Shown: positions 35,974 to 45,225, numbered from the stretch's first letter. The stretch: DNA of 50,948 bases from Promethearchaeota archaeon (GCA_019894875.1 JAGXNR010000014.1:1-50948), one strand, 5' to 3'. The notes: generated from the sequence alone by a model not told the origin. Numbers and translations are program-made.

Positions 35974-36606
35974 TTATAGTTTAACTTTACCATCAATCCG
36001 AACAATTCTTCCGTCTATGTGCAATCTTTTATCACAGAATAATTCAATAGCTTTAGGAAACACTTTATGCTCCCATTCCAGAATTCTAGGACCAAGAGTG
36101 TCTTTTGTATCTGTATCATATACAGGTACAGCGTGCTGTATAATAATAGGCCCATGATCTTCTTTTGGGTCTATAAAATGAACAGTAACACCAGAAACTT
36201 TAACACCATATGTTAACGCGTCTTCATGAGCGTGCATTCCTTTAAAAGAAGGAAGAAGGGCAGGATGAATATTCATAGCATTGCCATTAAAATGATCAAT
36301 AAACATTTTACTCACAAATCTCATATAACCTACAGCTACAATTAATTCACAACTGTATTTATCCAAGACCTGAATCAATTTTTGGTCAAATTCCTCTCTC
36401 GTTCCTTGATGTTTATCTGATTCAATAAGTGCATACGGAATATTATGATTTTTAGCTCGTTCCATGCAATATGCTCCTTGTTTGTTACAAATAAGTACTT
36501 CTATAGTGGCTTTTTCCTTTAAAATACCAGTTTCACATGCTTCAATTATTGCCTCAAAATTACTACCCGAACCACTTGCTAAAGCCCCAATTTTAACTTT
36601 TTCCAT
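35974..36606 (-). CDS. purN: Phosphoribosylglycinamide formyltransferase
   Basis: 210 residues. Family marks are ALASGSGSNFEAI (phosphate loop, residues 8-20), AMNIHPALLPSFKG with the catalytic Asn and His, and VHFIDPKEDHGPIIIQHAVPV with the catalytic Asp. It formylates GAR with 10-formyltetrahydrofolate in purine synthesis. No other purine genes are adjacent. The gene is separated from the EF-2 paralogue by a long hairpin. Confidence 0.93.
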   Translation of the reverse strand: MEKVKIGALASGSGSNFEAIIEACETGILKEKATIEVLICNKQGAYCMERAKNHNIPYALIESDKHQGTREEFDQKLIQVLDKYSCELIVAVGYMRFVSKMFIDHFNGNAMNIHPALLPSFKGMHAHEDALTYGVKVSGVTVHFIDPKEDHGPIIIQHAVPVYDTDTKDTLGPRILEWEHKVFPKAIELFCDKRLHIDGRIVRIDGKVKL

Positions 36607-36994
36607 AATTCATTCTAAGTTTTATTGTCAAAAAAAACTATCTATTCGAGAAAAGTGAAATACTAGTATAAAGACCGTTTTTCTAATAAGCATAATGTTT
36701 TTATTTGAGTAATTTATATCTATCTTAGAAATTTAGAAGTATTTCATTCTAAAAATTATTCTCTTCTATTATAAAACTGTTGTAAGAGAAAACTGTTCTA
36801 TTTGTTTCAAAATAGTATTTATCAAATATAAAAACATAAACACATATAAATGAAATTTCGAGTGTATTAAATCACTAATTCAACATTAAATTTTAACGAT
36901 AGTTTAAACAAACAATAAAACAGCTTTTAGTTTTAACTATTCTAGATTTAGTTACATAAAAGTAGACAATAAATTAATAAAATAATGAAGAGCT
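36607..36994. other. 388-nt gap between purN and fttA
   Basis: AT-rich divergent intergenic region with no credible reading frame. A TATA-like TTTATACTA on the reverse strand near 36665-36680 suits purN. On the forward strand ACATATAAATG near 36840 is TATA-like but far from the fttA start. Nothing else is seen. Confidence 0.4.
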
Positions 36995-38905
36995 ATGAGT
37001 TTCGAAGGAGAACTAGAAAGAATTAAATCGGAAATAATTGCTAATCTTCCCCCTGAAATAATTGTTAAAAAAATAGAATTCGAAGGACCAGAGATTGCTG
37101 TATACTCAGAAAATGATGATGTAGAGGCTGTTGAGAATTCTACTGTACTTAAAGACCTCGCTAAAACAATGCGAAAGCGCGTTGTATTTAGATGGAACGT
37201 TGATAAACGCAAAGACCCCGCAGAAACTGAAGATTATATTAGAAATTTAGTTAATAAAGATGCAGAAATTGAGGAAATTCTTTTCGACCATACACGAGGT
37301 GAAGTAATCATTGAATCAGGAAAACCTGGTCTTGTTATTGGTAAGAAGGGAATTAATTTAAAAGAAATAAGAACAAATACTTATTGGCAACCTAAAACGA
37401 TCAGGACTCCCCCATTACCATCTAGAACCATTCAATTAATTAGGGGAATGCTCACAAAAGAGCGACAAACTCAAAAAGATATTTTATTACAGATTGGAAA
37501 GAGAATCCATCGTCCTGCGTTGTTTAATAACTTGAATATAAGATTAACCGCCTTAGGAGGTTTTCGGGAAGTAGGGAGATCTTGTATATTAATGCAAACG
37601 AGAGATAGTAGTGTATTATTAGATGTGGGATTGAATGTTGGAAATCCTAATGATAAATTTCCCTATTTTGAGGTACCAGAATTTTCATTAAGAGATCTCG
37701 ATGCTGTTATTATTTCACATTCTCACTTAGATCATTGTGGTCTTGTCCCATTTCTTTATAAATATGGTTACCGCGGTCCTGTGTATTGTACATTACCTAC
37801 GAGAAATTTAGCAACAATGTTACAATTAGATTTCATTCAAATATGTGAAAAAGAAGGATCACCCCTACCTTATTCTAAGAGAGATGTTAAAACTACCGTT
37901 CTCCATACAATTCCCCTCTCTTGGGGCAAAGTGACAGATATTGCTCCGGATATAAAATTAACTCTTCATAATTCTGGTCATATCTTAGGATCTTCAATGG
38001 TACATTTACATTTTGGAAAAGGAGACTATAATTTTGTATATACGGGTGATTTTAAGTTTCAAAAAACACGGTTATTAGAAAAAGCAGCTGTAAAATTTCC
38101 AAGAGTCGAGAGCTTGCTAATTGAAGCAACATATGGTGGACCCCAAGATCGGATAGCTAGTAGACAAGAATCTGAAAAAGAATTTAAACAAATTCTAAAT
38201 TCTACACTTAAAAGAGGAGGAAAGGTACTGATTCCAGTTCTCGCTGTAGGGCGCGCTCAAGAATTATTAATCGTCTTAGAAGAATATATAGAAAAGGGAT
38301 TTATTGATAAAGTTCCTATTTTTATTGATGGTTTGATAAGTGAGGCTACTGCTATTCACACAGCTAATCCAGACTTTCTTAGTAGTGATTTAAGGGAGAA
38401 AATTTTGCATCAAGGAAAGAATCCATTTTTAAGTGATTATTTTGAAACGGTTTCTGCTCAAGAAGAAAGACTCGATATAATACAAGGGGGTCCCTGTATT
38501 ATCTTAGCTACGAGTGGAATGCTTATTGGTGGACCTTCAGTGCAATATCTAAAGGCATTAGCAGAAGACGCAAAGAGTGCACTAGTATTCGTTTCATATC
38601 AAGTTTCAGGTACACTTGGGAATAGAATCCAACGAGGATTCAAGGAGTTTAATTACGTGGACCCAAAAGGGAGAACTCAACTGGTAAAAATTAATTTAAA
38701 AGTATTTACCCTTGAAGGTTTTAGCGGACATTCTTCCCGTAGCCAAATATCACAATTCTTAAGAAGAATTCAACCAAGACCAAAAACTATCCTTGTTAAC
38801 CATGGAGAAGCCTCTAAATGCGTGAGTTTATCAACCATGATCCATAAAAAGTTAAGAAAGCAAACTAAAAGTCCATTAAACTTGGAAACAGTACTCCTAA
38901 AGTAA
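36995..38905 (+). CDS. fttA: KH-domain beta-CASP ribonuclease FttA/aCPSF1
   Basis: 636 residues, the normal length. N-terminal KH domains include VIGKKGINLKEIR (about 115). The metallo-beta-lactamase core begins with TALGGFREVGRSCILM and has the zinc motif SHSHLDHCGLVPFL (about 245), followed by NSGHILGSSMVHL and YTGDFKF. Beta-CASP follows (LIEATYGGPQDR; LATSGMLIGGPSVQYL; FSGHSSRSQISQFL; LVNHGEASKC). It is an archaeal endo-/5'-3' exonuclease that acts as transcription termination factor, related to eukaryotic CPSF73. It is transcribed alone. Confidence 0.94.
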   Translation: MSFEGELERIKSEIIANLPPEIIVKKIEFEGPEIAVYSENDDVEAVENSTVLKDLAKTMRKRVVFRWNVDKRKDPAETEDYIRNLVNKDAEIEEILFDHTRGEVIIESGKPGLVIGKKGINLKEIRTNTYWQPKTIRTPPLPSRTIQLIRGMLTKERQTQKDILLQIGKRIHRPALFNNLNIRLTALGGFREVGRSCILMQTRDSSVLLDVGLNVGNPNDKFPYFEVPEFSLRDLDAVIISHSHLDHCGLVPFLYKYGYRGPVYCTLPTRNLATMLQLDFIQICEKEGSPLPYSKRDVKTTVLHTIPLSWGKVTDIAPDIKLTLHNSGHILGSSMVHLHFGKGDYNFVYTGDFKFQKTRLLEKAAVKFPRVESLLIEATYGGPQDRIASRQESEKEFKQILNSTLKRGGKVLIPVLAVGRAQELLIVLEEYIEKGFIDKVPIFIDGLISEATAIHTANPDFLSSDLREKILHQGKNPFLSDYFETVSAQEERLDIIQGGPCIILATSGMLIGGPSVQYLKALAEDAKSALVFVSYQVSGTLGNRIQRGFKEFNYVDPKGRTQLVKINLKVFTLEGFSGHSSRSQISQFLRRIQPRPKTILVNHGEASKCVSLSTMIHKKLRKQTKSPLNLETVLLK

Positions 38906-39129
38906 TTGAACTTGAGTTAATAATAACCAATCAATATTCTATTACAAAAATCTATTCTTATTTAATTTTTAAGAAAAATTTCAAGAGCTTTATAGAAGAA
39001 TATCGAAGGTTATTTGCAATAATTTTACTAGAATCGCTTTTTTTTTCCTTTTGAATTTTCTTTTAAGAAGAATTAATTTTTTTAAACAGTATTAATTAAA
39101 TGTTTTAAAAGAGTGTTATGTGGTAATTT

Positions 39130-40077
39130 TTGAATATCAAAAGCTTCTATAAAAAGTTAAGAAATCAACCAATAACAATATTGAGACGAGTTGCTCAAGT
39201 TATTGCTTTTTTATTAGTTAATTATATCATCATTGAAACAATATTTGCTATAAATTTATTAAGCCTTGATAGTTTCATTAAAGTTCTTCCAATATTAAAT
39301 TCTGCGAAAAATCCCCTTTCTAATGGGGCAGGAATGCTAGAATATATTTTCTTCTTTATCACAGAAGGTGTTATTCCATTATTTCTCATCGCTGTCTTAA
39401 TAATGGTTCTATTATTTACAAATCGAATATTTTGTGGGTGGATTTGTCCGATCGGTGCATTTCAAGATGCCTGTGCTGCCATTCCAACCAAAAAAAAGAG
39501 TATAAAACCCAGCAGACATAATTCATTATTAAAAATTAAGTATGTATTTGTGATTTTAATTGTTATCCTCATAATTCCTTTAGGAGTTACGATATTATCA
39601 AACAATGACTTTTATTTGGATTATAAAGCAAATTTAGGAGACCTTGGAGAAAATCCAATGGGGTATTTCTCTTTGTCTGAGTTTATTTTTGTATTTTTCC
39701 CCAGTCTCCTTGGAGATATGTTCTCAACTGGGAGTATTCAGCCTTTATTCTCCAATTTTATAGTATTTTTCATCTTTTTCTTCTATATAGCATTAATTAT
39801 TTTATCAGTATGGTATCCACGAGTGTATTGCAGATACATTTGCCCATTCGGAGCAGTAGCTTCAGCGGTAGGAGAATATTCATTTTTGAAGCTATCGAGA
39901 AATCCGGTAAAATGTGTAGGGCGGACAGAATGTGGTATATGTGAAAGAGTTTGTCCAAAGCAAGTTAGAATGTTGGATGAACCTTTTGAATTTTTTACTG
40001 GTAAAGGAGAATGTAACTTTTGCTTGAAATGTAAAGAATTATGTCCATATGATGCTATTAATATAAAATTCGGGTAA
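39130..40077 (+). CDS. NapH/polyferredoxin-type 4Fe-4S membrane protein
   Basis: 315 residues from TTG 39130. It has several membrane helices with two CxxxCP motifs at helix ends (CGWICPIGAFQDAC; CRYICPFGAVAS) as in NapH/CcoG-type proteins. A ferredoxin domain follows with CVGRTECGICERVCPK and CNFCLKCKELCPYDAI, giving two [4Fe-4S] sites. It probably passes electrons across or along the membrane to a partner oxidoreductase; no partner is linked. A TTG start is unusual, and no in-frame ATG lies close downstream that would retain the N-terminal helix. Confidence 0.82.
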   Translation: MNIKSFYKKLRNQPITILRRVAQVIAFLLVNYIIIETIFAINLLSLDSFIKVLPILNSAKNPLSNGAGMLEYIFFFITEGVIPLFLIAVLIMVLLFTNRIFCGWICPIGAFQDACAAIPTKKKSIKPSRHNSLLKIKYVFVILIVILIIPLGVTILSNNDFYLDYKANLGDLGENPMGYFSLSEFIFVFFPSLLGDMFSTGSIQPLFSNFIVFFIFFFYIALIILSVWYPRVYCRYICPFGAVASAVGEYSFLKLSRNPVKCVGRTECGICERVCPKQVRMLDEPFEFFTGKGECNFCLKCKELCPYDAINIKFG

Positions 40078-40224
40078 TATTAATAGTTATAGACCAAATT
40101 TTTAGCTAGACCTCGAAATTGAATATCTTAGGTATAATGAATCTAATTATTTGATAAAGAAAACCTTTATTTTTATCATTCTACTCTTATATTAAGTAAA
40201 ATTCTTAAAGGCATTAGTAAAGTA

Positions 40225-41430
40225 ATGGGAAAGAAAACTTCTGAGCAATTACAGGCAAGGATGAAACGGGATGTTAATGTTGGGATCCACGGGATCTTAG
40301 ATGCAGAAGCCACAAGATATGATGAAGGAGAGACTGAAGATATTAGACCCCCTTTTTTTAGAGATGTTGATCGGATAGTTCATTCTAAAGCTTTTAGTAG
40401 ATACATTGATAAAAGTCAAGTGTTTTTTGATATAAATAATGCCAATATTACACATAGATCATTACATGTTACCTTGGTTTCGAGAGTAAGTAGACAGATC
40501 GGTCGAGTGTTAAGATTAAACACGGATTTAATAGAAGCAATAGCTTTAGGTCATGATGTTGGACATCCCCCGTTTGGGCACTTAGGTGAAGAAATATTAA
40601 ACGATATTAGTATGAATTATGGAATGGGTTCATTTAGTCATAATGCCCAAGGTATTAGATGGCTTTCTTATCTTGAAAAGAGATTTCCTGAACAACCTGC
40701 GCAAGGGCTTAATTTGACTCTTCAAGTCTTGGATGGTATCTTATGTCATGATGGTGAAGTTAATGAGCAAAAATTAAAACCAATTAAGCGAAATGGAAAA
40801 ACATGGGATATACATTTTGAGGAGTACGATGATTGTTTTAGTGAAAGTAAAATAAATAGAATCCCTATGTCTTATGAAGGCATTGCTGTAAGATTTGCTG
40901 ATACTATTAGTTATATTGGAAGAGATATAGAAGATGCAATTTTGCTCAAACTTATTACTCGAAAATATATACCAAAAAATTGCAGACAGGTACTTGGAGA
41001 TACAAATGCTAAAATAATAAACACTCTCATAACAGATTTGCTGAACTACAGCCTTGATAATGATGTAATTGGATATTCAGATGACATTTTCAATGCATTA
41101 AAAGATCTAAAAGCATTTAATTATGAAAATATATATACCCGTAGAGATTTATTTAAAAAAAATTCGACTGATAAAACCTTTGTAGACCACTTAAAGCAAA
41201 AGTTTAAACTAATTTTTGAGTCATGCTTGAAGGATCTAGAAGAGGATAATTATGACTCACTCATTTTTCGAGACCATATTGAATATATTGATGACCAAGA
41301 TTATAGTTCTTATTTTCTACCCCTCAAAAATAGTGATAAACTAACCTTAATCGTTAGAGATTACATCGCTGGTATGTCTGATAAATATTTTAACGAGATA
41401 TTTGAAAAATCTCAGAAAAAATCAAAATAA
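40225..41430 (+). CDS. HD-domain deoxynucleotide triphosphohydrolase-like protein
   Basis: 401 residues. The sequence follows the dGTPase family: RPPFFRDVDRIVHSKAFSRY, then THRSLHVTLVSRVSR (first His), IALGHDVGHPPFGHLGEEIL (HD pair) and the region around MSYEGIAVRFADTISYIGRDIED (final Asp). Such enzymes hydrolyse dNTP to deoxynucleoside and triphosphate, or act on related phosphates. A helical C-terminal half is as usual. It stands alone before a hairpin element and tRNA-Gln. Confidence 0.87.
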   Translation: MGKKTSEQLQARMKRDVNVGIHGILDAEATRYDEGETEDIRPPFFRDVDRIVHSKAFSRYIDKSQVFFDINNANITHRSLHVTLVSRVSRQIGRVLRLNTDLIEAIALGHDVGHPPFGHLGEEILNDISMNYGMGSFSHNAQGIRWLSYLEKRFPEQPAQGLNLTLQVLDGILCHDGEVNEQKLKPIKRNGKTWDIHFEEYDDCFSESKINRIPMSYEGIAVRFADTISYIGRDIEDAILLKLITRKYIPKNCRQVLGDTNAKIINTLITDLLNYSLDNDVIGYSDDIFNALKDLKAFNYENIYTRRDLFKKNSTDKTFVDHLKQKFKLIFESCLKDLEEDNYDSLIFRDHIEYIDDQDYSSYFLPLKNSDKLTLIVRDYIAGMSDKYFNEIFEKSQKKSK

Positions 41431-41503
41431 ATTGACTCTTCTATTCTGAACTCTTAACTATAGATATTATACTAATATCACATATTTATTTAATTTAAAA
41501 AGG

Positions 41504-41639
41504 GTGGATTACACCTAGGAGGAATAATTGTTAAAAAGTACAACAGTTTACGGGTTTTTTTTTCAGTCACGGGGTTTAAAAATAAGTTTTTGAAACTGAT
41601 ACCTTTTTGAGTCCTCCAGATAAAGAATGTGTAATCCAC
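41504..41639. repeat. Long nested hairpin element with 11-bp perfect terminal arms
   Basis: The ends GTGGATTACAC (41504-41514) and GTGTAATCCAC (41629-41639) are perfect inverted copies. Further matches nest inside in the right order: GGAGGA (41518-41523) with TCCTCC (41612-41617), AAAAAG-TA with TA-C-CTTTTT, and CAGTTT (41544-41549) with AAACTG (41593-41598). The middle holds two CGGG runs and a T tract. About 30 pairs are possible, so it is either a structured RNA or a palindromic mobile element remnant. No clear target-site duplication flanks it. An open frame across it looks spurious. Confidence 0.65.
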
Positions 41640-41807
41640 AAAATTAATATCGATCTTAATAAATAAATTTATCCTATTTGACAATAATTAAAAAGTAAGA
41701 AATTGTGTATTTTTGGCTGGCTTTCTCCTTTTATTTATCAAGATTTAATCAAATAGCAAAAATTTTTTAGAAGAAATAGATTATTAATCTTAAAATATGA
41801 ATATTAC

Positions 41808-41911
41808 AGCCCAGTGGTGTAGAATTGAGCAAACATCTTGCTCAATAGTATAATGGTCAAGCATCGGGGGCCCTGAACCCCTGGACCACGGTTCGAATCC
41901 GTGCTGGGCTA
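41808..41911 (+). tRNA. tRNA-Gln(CTG) with probable D-loop intron
   Basis: The acceptor AGCCCAG (41808-41814) pairs perfectly with CTGGGCT (41904-41910), with discriminator A. The T arm CACGG-TTCGAAT-CCGTG is standard. Anticodon loop CCCTGAA gives CTG (41873-41875), with C instead of T at position 33. Between GTGTAG and TGGTCAAGCAT of the D arm lie 31 extra bases (about 41823-41853) containing a perfect 9-bp hairpin ATTGAGCAA/TTGCTCAAT. Their removal restores a normal D arm. Exact splice sites are uncertain. Confidence 0.85.
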
Positions 41912-41919
41912 TCTTTCTT

Positions 41920-42279
41920 CTAACCAGTTCGTTTTATAATATGATATCCAAATTTAGTTTTGATAGGTTGAGAAATTCCACCGAATTTTAATTTAGTACA
42001 AGCATTCCAGAACTCAGGGACCATATCTCCCTTCGAAAATTCACCTAAACTTCCGCCTTTTTTTCTACTTGGACACGTTGAGAATTCTTGAGCTAACCTT
42101 TGAAAGTTCTCTCCACCGCCTAAATCTTCATATATTTCTTGAGCTTTGCTAAACTTATCAACCAAAATATGACTTGCCTTAATTTTTCCACCACGTATAG
42201 GATCTCCTTTTTTACTAGACCCACTTGCAGACGGGGTTCCTTGTTTTTGAAATTCTTTTCCATACTTGTTTTTTCCCAT
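41920..42279 (-). CDS. Parvulin-type peptidyl-prolyl isomerase
   Basis: 119 residues. A Lys/Gly/Ser-rich tail of about 30 residues leads into a single parvulin domain: IKASHILVDKFSKAQEIYEDL, FQRLAQEFSTCPSRKKGGSLGEFSKGDMVPEFW and the C-terminal FGYHIIKRTG. No signal peptide is present, so it is cytosolic. It catalyses prolyl cis-trans isomerisation, probably of newly made proteins. Its stop codon is 8 nt from the end of tRNA-Gln on the opposite strand. Confidence 0.9.
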   Translation of the reverse strand: MGKNKYGKEFQKQGTPSASGSSKKGDPIRGGKIKASHILVDKFSKAQEIYEDLGGGENFQRLAQEFSTCPSRKKGGSLGEFSKGDMVPEFWNACTKLKFGGISQPIKTKFGYHIIKRTG

Positions 42280-42358
42280 ATCATTATCAATATATACTTA
42301 TGTTTTAAATAGATAATCCATTACAGTATTTCAGTTATTTTTAAAAGAGTAGTGACAC

Positions 42359-42772
42359 TTAGTTTATTATTAAATACCTGAAATTTTTGAGTTCTTCAAT
42401 ACTATTTATTTCAACAACCAGTTTTTGGAAATCTTGAAGTTTTCCCTCAAATATCATAAATATTACTATACTATGATCAACAAAATTTTGATTCTTGCTT
42501 ACAATTTGATCTTTATATCCACTTTCTATTCTGTTTATTTTTTTCTGAAAATTTGAATCATTGGGTGCGACAAGAATCATATTACCAATAATATTCTTTG
42601 GAATTGGAGTTGAATCGCTGATATCATCAATACTTGAAAGATCTACTGTGGACATTAGCCTTAGCAGTGCATCCCTTATCAGCTTCGATTTATTTTCATA
42701 TTGATTTCTCGAGACTAACTTGTTTATAAATTTTTTAAGACTTTCATTGATGCTTATCGATATAATAGGAAT
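42359..42772 (-). CDS. NikR-like ribbon-helix-helix regulator; start probably ATT
   Basis: The first ATG is at 42655, but coding clearly extends upstream: IISISINESLKKFINKLVS, then NKSKLIRDALLRLM, a ribbon-helix-helix DNA-binding unit. The frame opens after TAA 42773-42775, and no ATG/GTG/TTG exists in that 39-codon stretch. ATT at 42770-42772 follows a GGTG stretch by six bases, so it is the likely start, giving 137 residues. The C-terminal half (IGNMILVAPND to KNFRYLIIN) has the ACT-like fold of NikR. The four nickel ligands (three His, one Cys) are mostly missing. It should be a repressor or activator of unknown effector. Confidence 0.68.
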   Translation of the reverse strand: MPIISISINESLKKFINKLVSRNQYENKSKLIRDALLRLMSTVDLSSIDDISDSTPIPKNIIGNMILVAPNDSNFQKKINRIESGYKDQIVSKNQNFVDHSIVIFMIFEGKLQDFQKLVVEINSIEELKNFRYLIIN

Positions 42773-42852
42773 TTAGAACACCGTTTTTGTTGTATTCTTA
42801 TATTAATAATAGTAATCAATTCAAAACATTTAAACTTTTATTGGAAATAATT

Positions 42853-45225
42853 TTATAATTTTATAGACCGGGCAATGACTGATTTAAAGTTCTCCACATC
42901 ATTAACGAGTTTATCTGCGTTTTCTTCAGAGATTTTCTCATCTTTCCCGTATTTATTTAGTTCTGTAAGCCAAAACTCTATCCTTCCGAGAACCGCTTCA
43001 TTATTATCCCCAATAACTTTCCTAACTCGCACGAAAGTATCATGTAATTTATTTCTTATATTTTGAGCTTTCCATCGAAGCATACAATAATCAGAAATTT
43101 CGGCTAGATTTTGGGTGATTGCCATAACATCAATGGTCTTCTCACGTTCTTCAGATTTAATCTTTCTTATAATATTGATCTCTTCAAACAATAGCTCAAT
43201 GACCTTTGCTAAGAATCCTGTCAATTGACCAGCCTCCCCGCACCAGACCCTAACCTCTAATGATTGGTTTACCTCGGAGACATAAATTCTCGTAATAATT
43301 CTGCCCCCACCGACCTTTGCTTCTGAACAATGCCAACTTTCTGCCTCATATTTACCCTTGGCATCTTTTCCTTCATGTGACATTACTGTACTTACTTCAA
43401 AACGCTTTAATGTTCGAACAGCGGCCCTATAAGCTAGTCTAGGGTCTAAATCCGCAACCAAAAATGCACGGGCATCGTTCGGTAAATCTTGAATCGAAAG
43501 TTGCACATCTTCAATTGTAGATAAACATGATACAACTAGGGGACACTTTATTTGAACTTCTTTTTTTTGGATATGGATAGTATTTTTTTCACCTGAAGCA
43601 GTTTTGTAAATCACATCACCCCCAATTGAAGATATTCCACATTCTTTTGGTTCTAAGTAGAAATCGACACCTCTAGAATTTTTCGCTTCAATAACAGGGA
43701 TGTTAATTAGAGGATTTTTTATATTATAACTTGAAGGAGCATCTAAAATAACTTTTACTGAATTAATTGCCATATCACTATTATTACGGACAACGATCTT
43801 CATGTGTAACTGTCCACCGATGAAATCATATTCACGGACCACCTCAACCTTACCCTTGCTTGAGGGCTGAGTCGTTTTTGGTTTAGTGCTGGGGCTTTCC
43901 CCCATTGGTACCGAATAAGCGACAAAAGTTCTTTTCGACATGTCAATATACCCATCAATATCACCTCGTGCTATAATTTGTGCTAAATTTTCCTCAATAC
44001 TTGATTCGGTAACTCCGAGCCTGTTTGAAAGTTCTCTTAAAGGCATAGTTCTATAAGCTCTTGCGAGATCTTTTATTTTTGTTTCTAAATGCTTAAACGT
44101 CATGAATTCTCTTCTTTGTGTGAAAATACCGTTAACTTTGCCCGTCTTAATTAATTCATGAAGACTTTTTCTTGCAAGTTCTACAGCTATTTTTAGTTTT
44201 GTAGCAAGTTTATTCAACTCAAATAATCCTGTTTCTTTAGCGTAAGCTTTAATTTCTTTATATATCTGACTAGCGGTAATCACTTCGTTACCTCTATCTG
44301 CAAAATAACTGTTGACCGCTTTTGCTCTCATTAAATTAACACAAAACGATTTTACAAGTTCTTTTGGGAGATTAAATTCACTTGCAAGGATTTTTAATGT
44401 AACTCTCCCATCCTTCTTAATTTTAGTGATTAAAGTATCTATGACGTACTTTTGAGTATAGTAAAAGTTTTTATCTTGTGAAAAGGAACCTTTGATTTGG
44501 AATTGGTTAATTAATTTATAAATAACATTTCGTGCAATTTCACTACTCATATCCAACATTACGGATAAATCTTCGACTTTGATGATACCTTCATCATTAA
44601 ATTTGGATAAGATTTTTTCCCGCATTTCAGGAGATATATAGTAGAACATCTGATTCTTCTGATCAATTATTCCATAGATTCTTTCTTCTTCTATATACTT
44701 ATTAATGAATTTAATCATCTGATCTGCTGTAATATTAAAAGATTCCATTATTGTGGAAAAATTTGTGAGAGTAGCTCTTTTTAACAAATCCAAAAAACAA
44801 TTTGGACATATTTCTTTGCCTATAATGTGTTTTAATTTTTTACTACATAAGACTAATCTATTCCCTTTAATTAGATTATATCTTAATGCTTCTCTTGCTA
44901 GTTTTTCCTTTGAAGGGAAGAACAATCCAGGTGTTTTTAAATAAGAATTCCATGATTCAGGACACTGAAGATTAGTACATTCTAAATAATATTGCCCTGA
45001 AGATAATCTTTCTAATCTTAAAAGAGATTTACAAACAGGACATGAACTGTCTTCAACAATAGTACATTTAAAATTCCTTTCAGCTGCTTTAGCCTTTGAA
45101 TAAACAATATTATGTTTTTTACACTCGTGAATTTCGGTTGTGGCAATATGATTAATGCAAAAGCTAGATTTACATTTTTCACAAGTGTGATCGATTTTCT
45201 GGTTCTCACAGTATAAGCATTTCAT
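42853..45225 (-). CDS. AN1 zinc finger, winged-helix repeat and appendage-like multidomain protein
   Basis: 790 residues from ATG 45225 (MKCLYC); a longer frame upstream from 45339 is AT-rich and looks unreal. Order: AN1-type finger (C3, C6, C15, C18, C23, H26, H33, C35), then a zinc ribbon (CPVCKSLLRLERL to CTNLQC) and a CPNC knuckle. From about 150 to 440 come four or five winged-helix/PCI-like repeats. Residues 459-555 form a beta-sandwich (LHMKIVVRNNSDMAINSVKV), and 560-680 an alpha/beta platform (AAVRTLKRFEV; RIYVSEVNQSLEVRVWC), an order like the appendage of adaptins and gamma-COP. Helices close the protein. Function is unknown; links to ubiquitin-like or coat biology are inference. Confidence 0.65.
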   Translation of the reverse strand: MKCLYCENQKIDHTCEKCKSSFCINHIATTEIHECKKHNIVYSKAKAAERNFKCTIVEDSSCPVCKSLLRLERLSSGQYYLECTNLQCPESWNSYLKTPGLFFPSKEKLAREALRYNLIKGNRLVLCSKKLKHIIGKEICPNCFLDLLKRATLTNFSTIMESFNITADQMIKFINKYIEEERIYGIIDQKNQMFYYISPEMREKILSKFNDEGIIKVEDLSVMLDMSSEIARNVIYKLINQFQIKGSFSQDKNFYYTQKYVIDTLITKIKKDGRVTLKILASEFNLPKELVKSFCVNLMRAKAVNSYFADRGNEVITASQIYKEIKAYAKETGLFELNKLATKLKIAVELARKSLHELIKTGKVNGIFTQRREFMTFKHLETKIKDLARAYRTMPLRELSNRLGVTESSIEENLAQIIARGDIDGYIDMSKRTFVAYSVPMGESPSTKPKTTQPSSKGKVEVVREYDFIGGQLHMKIVVRNNSDMAINSVKVILDAPSSYNIKNPLINIPVIEAKNSRGVDFYLEPKECGISSIGGDVIYKTASGEKNTIHIQKKEVQIKCPLVVSCLSTIEDVQLSIQDLPNDARAFLVADLDPRLAYRAAVRTLKRFEVSTVMSHEGKDAKGKYEAESWHCSEAKVGGGRIITRIYVSEVNQSLEVRVWCGEAGQLTGFLAKVIELLFEEINIIRKIKSEEREKTIDVMAITQNLAEISDYCMLRWKAQNIRNKLHDTFVRVRKVIGDNNEAVLGRIEFWLTELNKYGKDEKISEENADKLVNDVENFKSVIARSIKL

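Noticed and set aside
41490..41684. A 64-residue reverse-strand frame across the long hairpin
   Set aside because: It overlaps the nested inverted repeat, has no ribosome site and an odd composition; the palindrome explains the sequence better.
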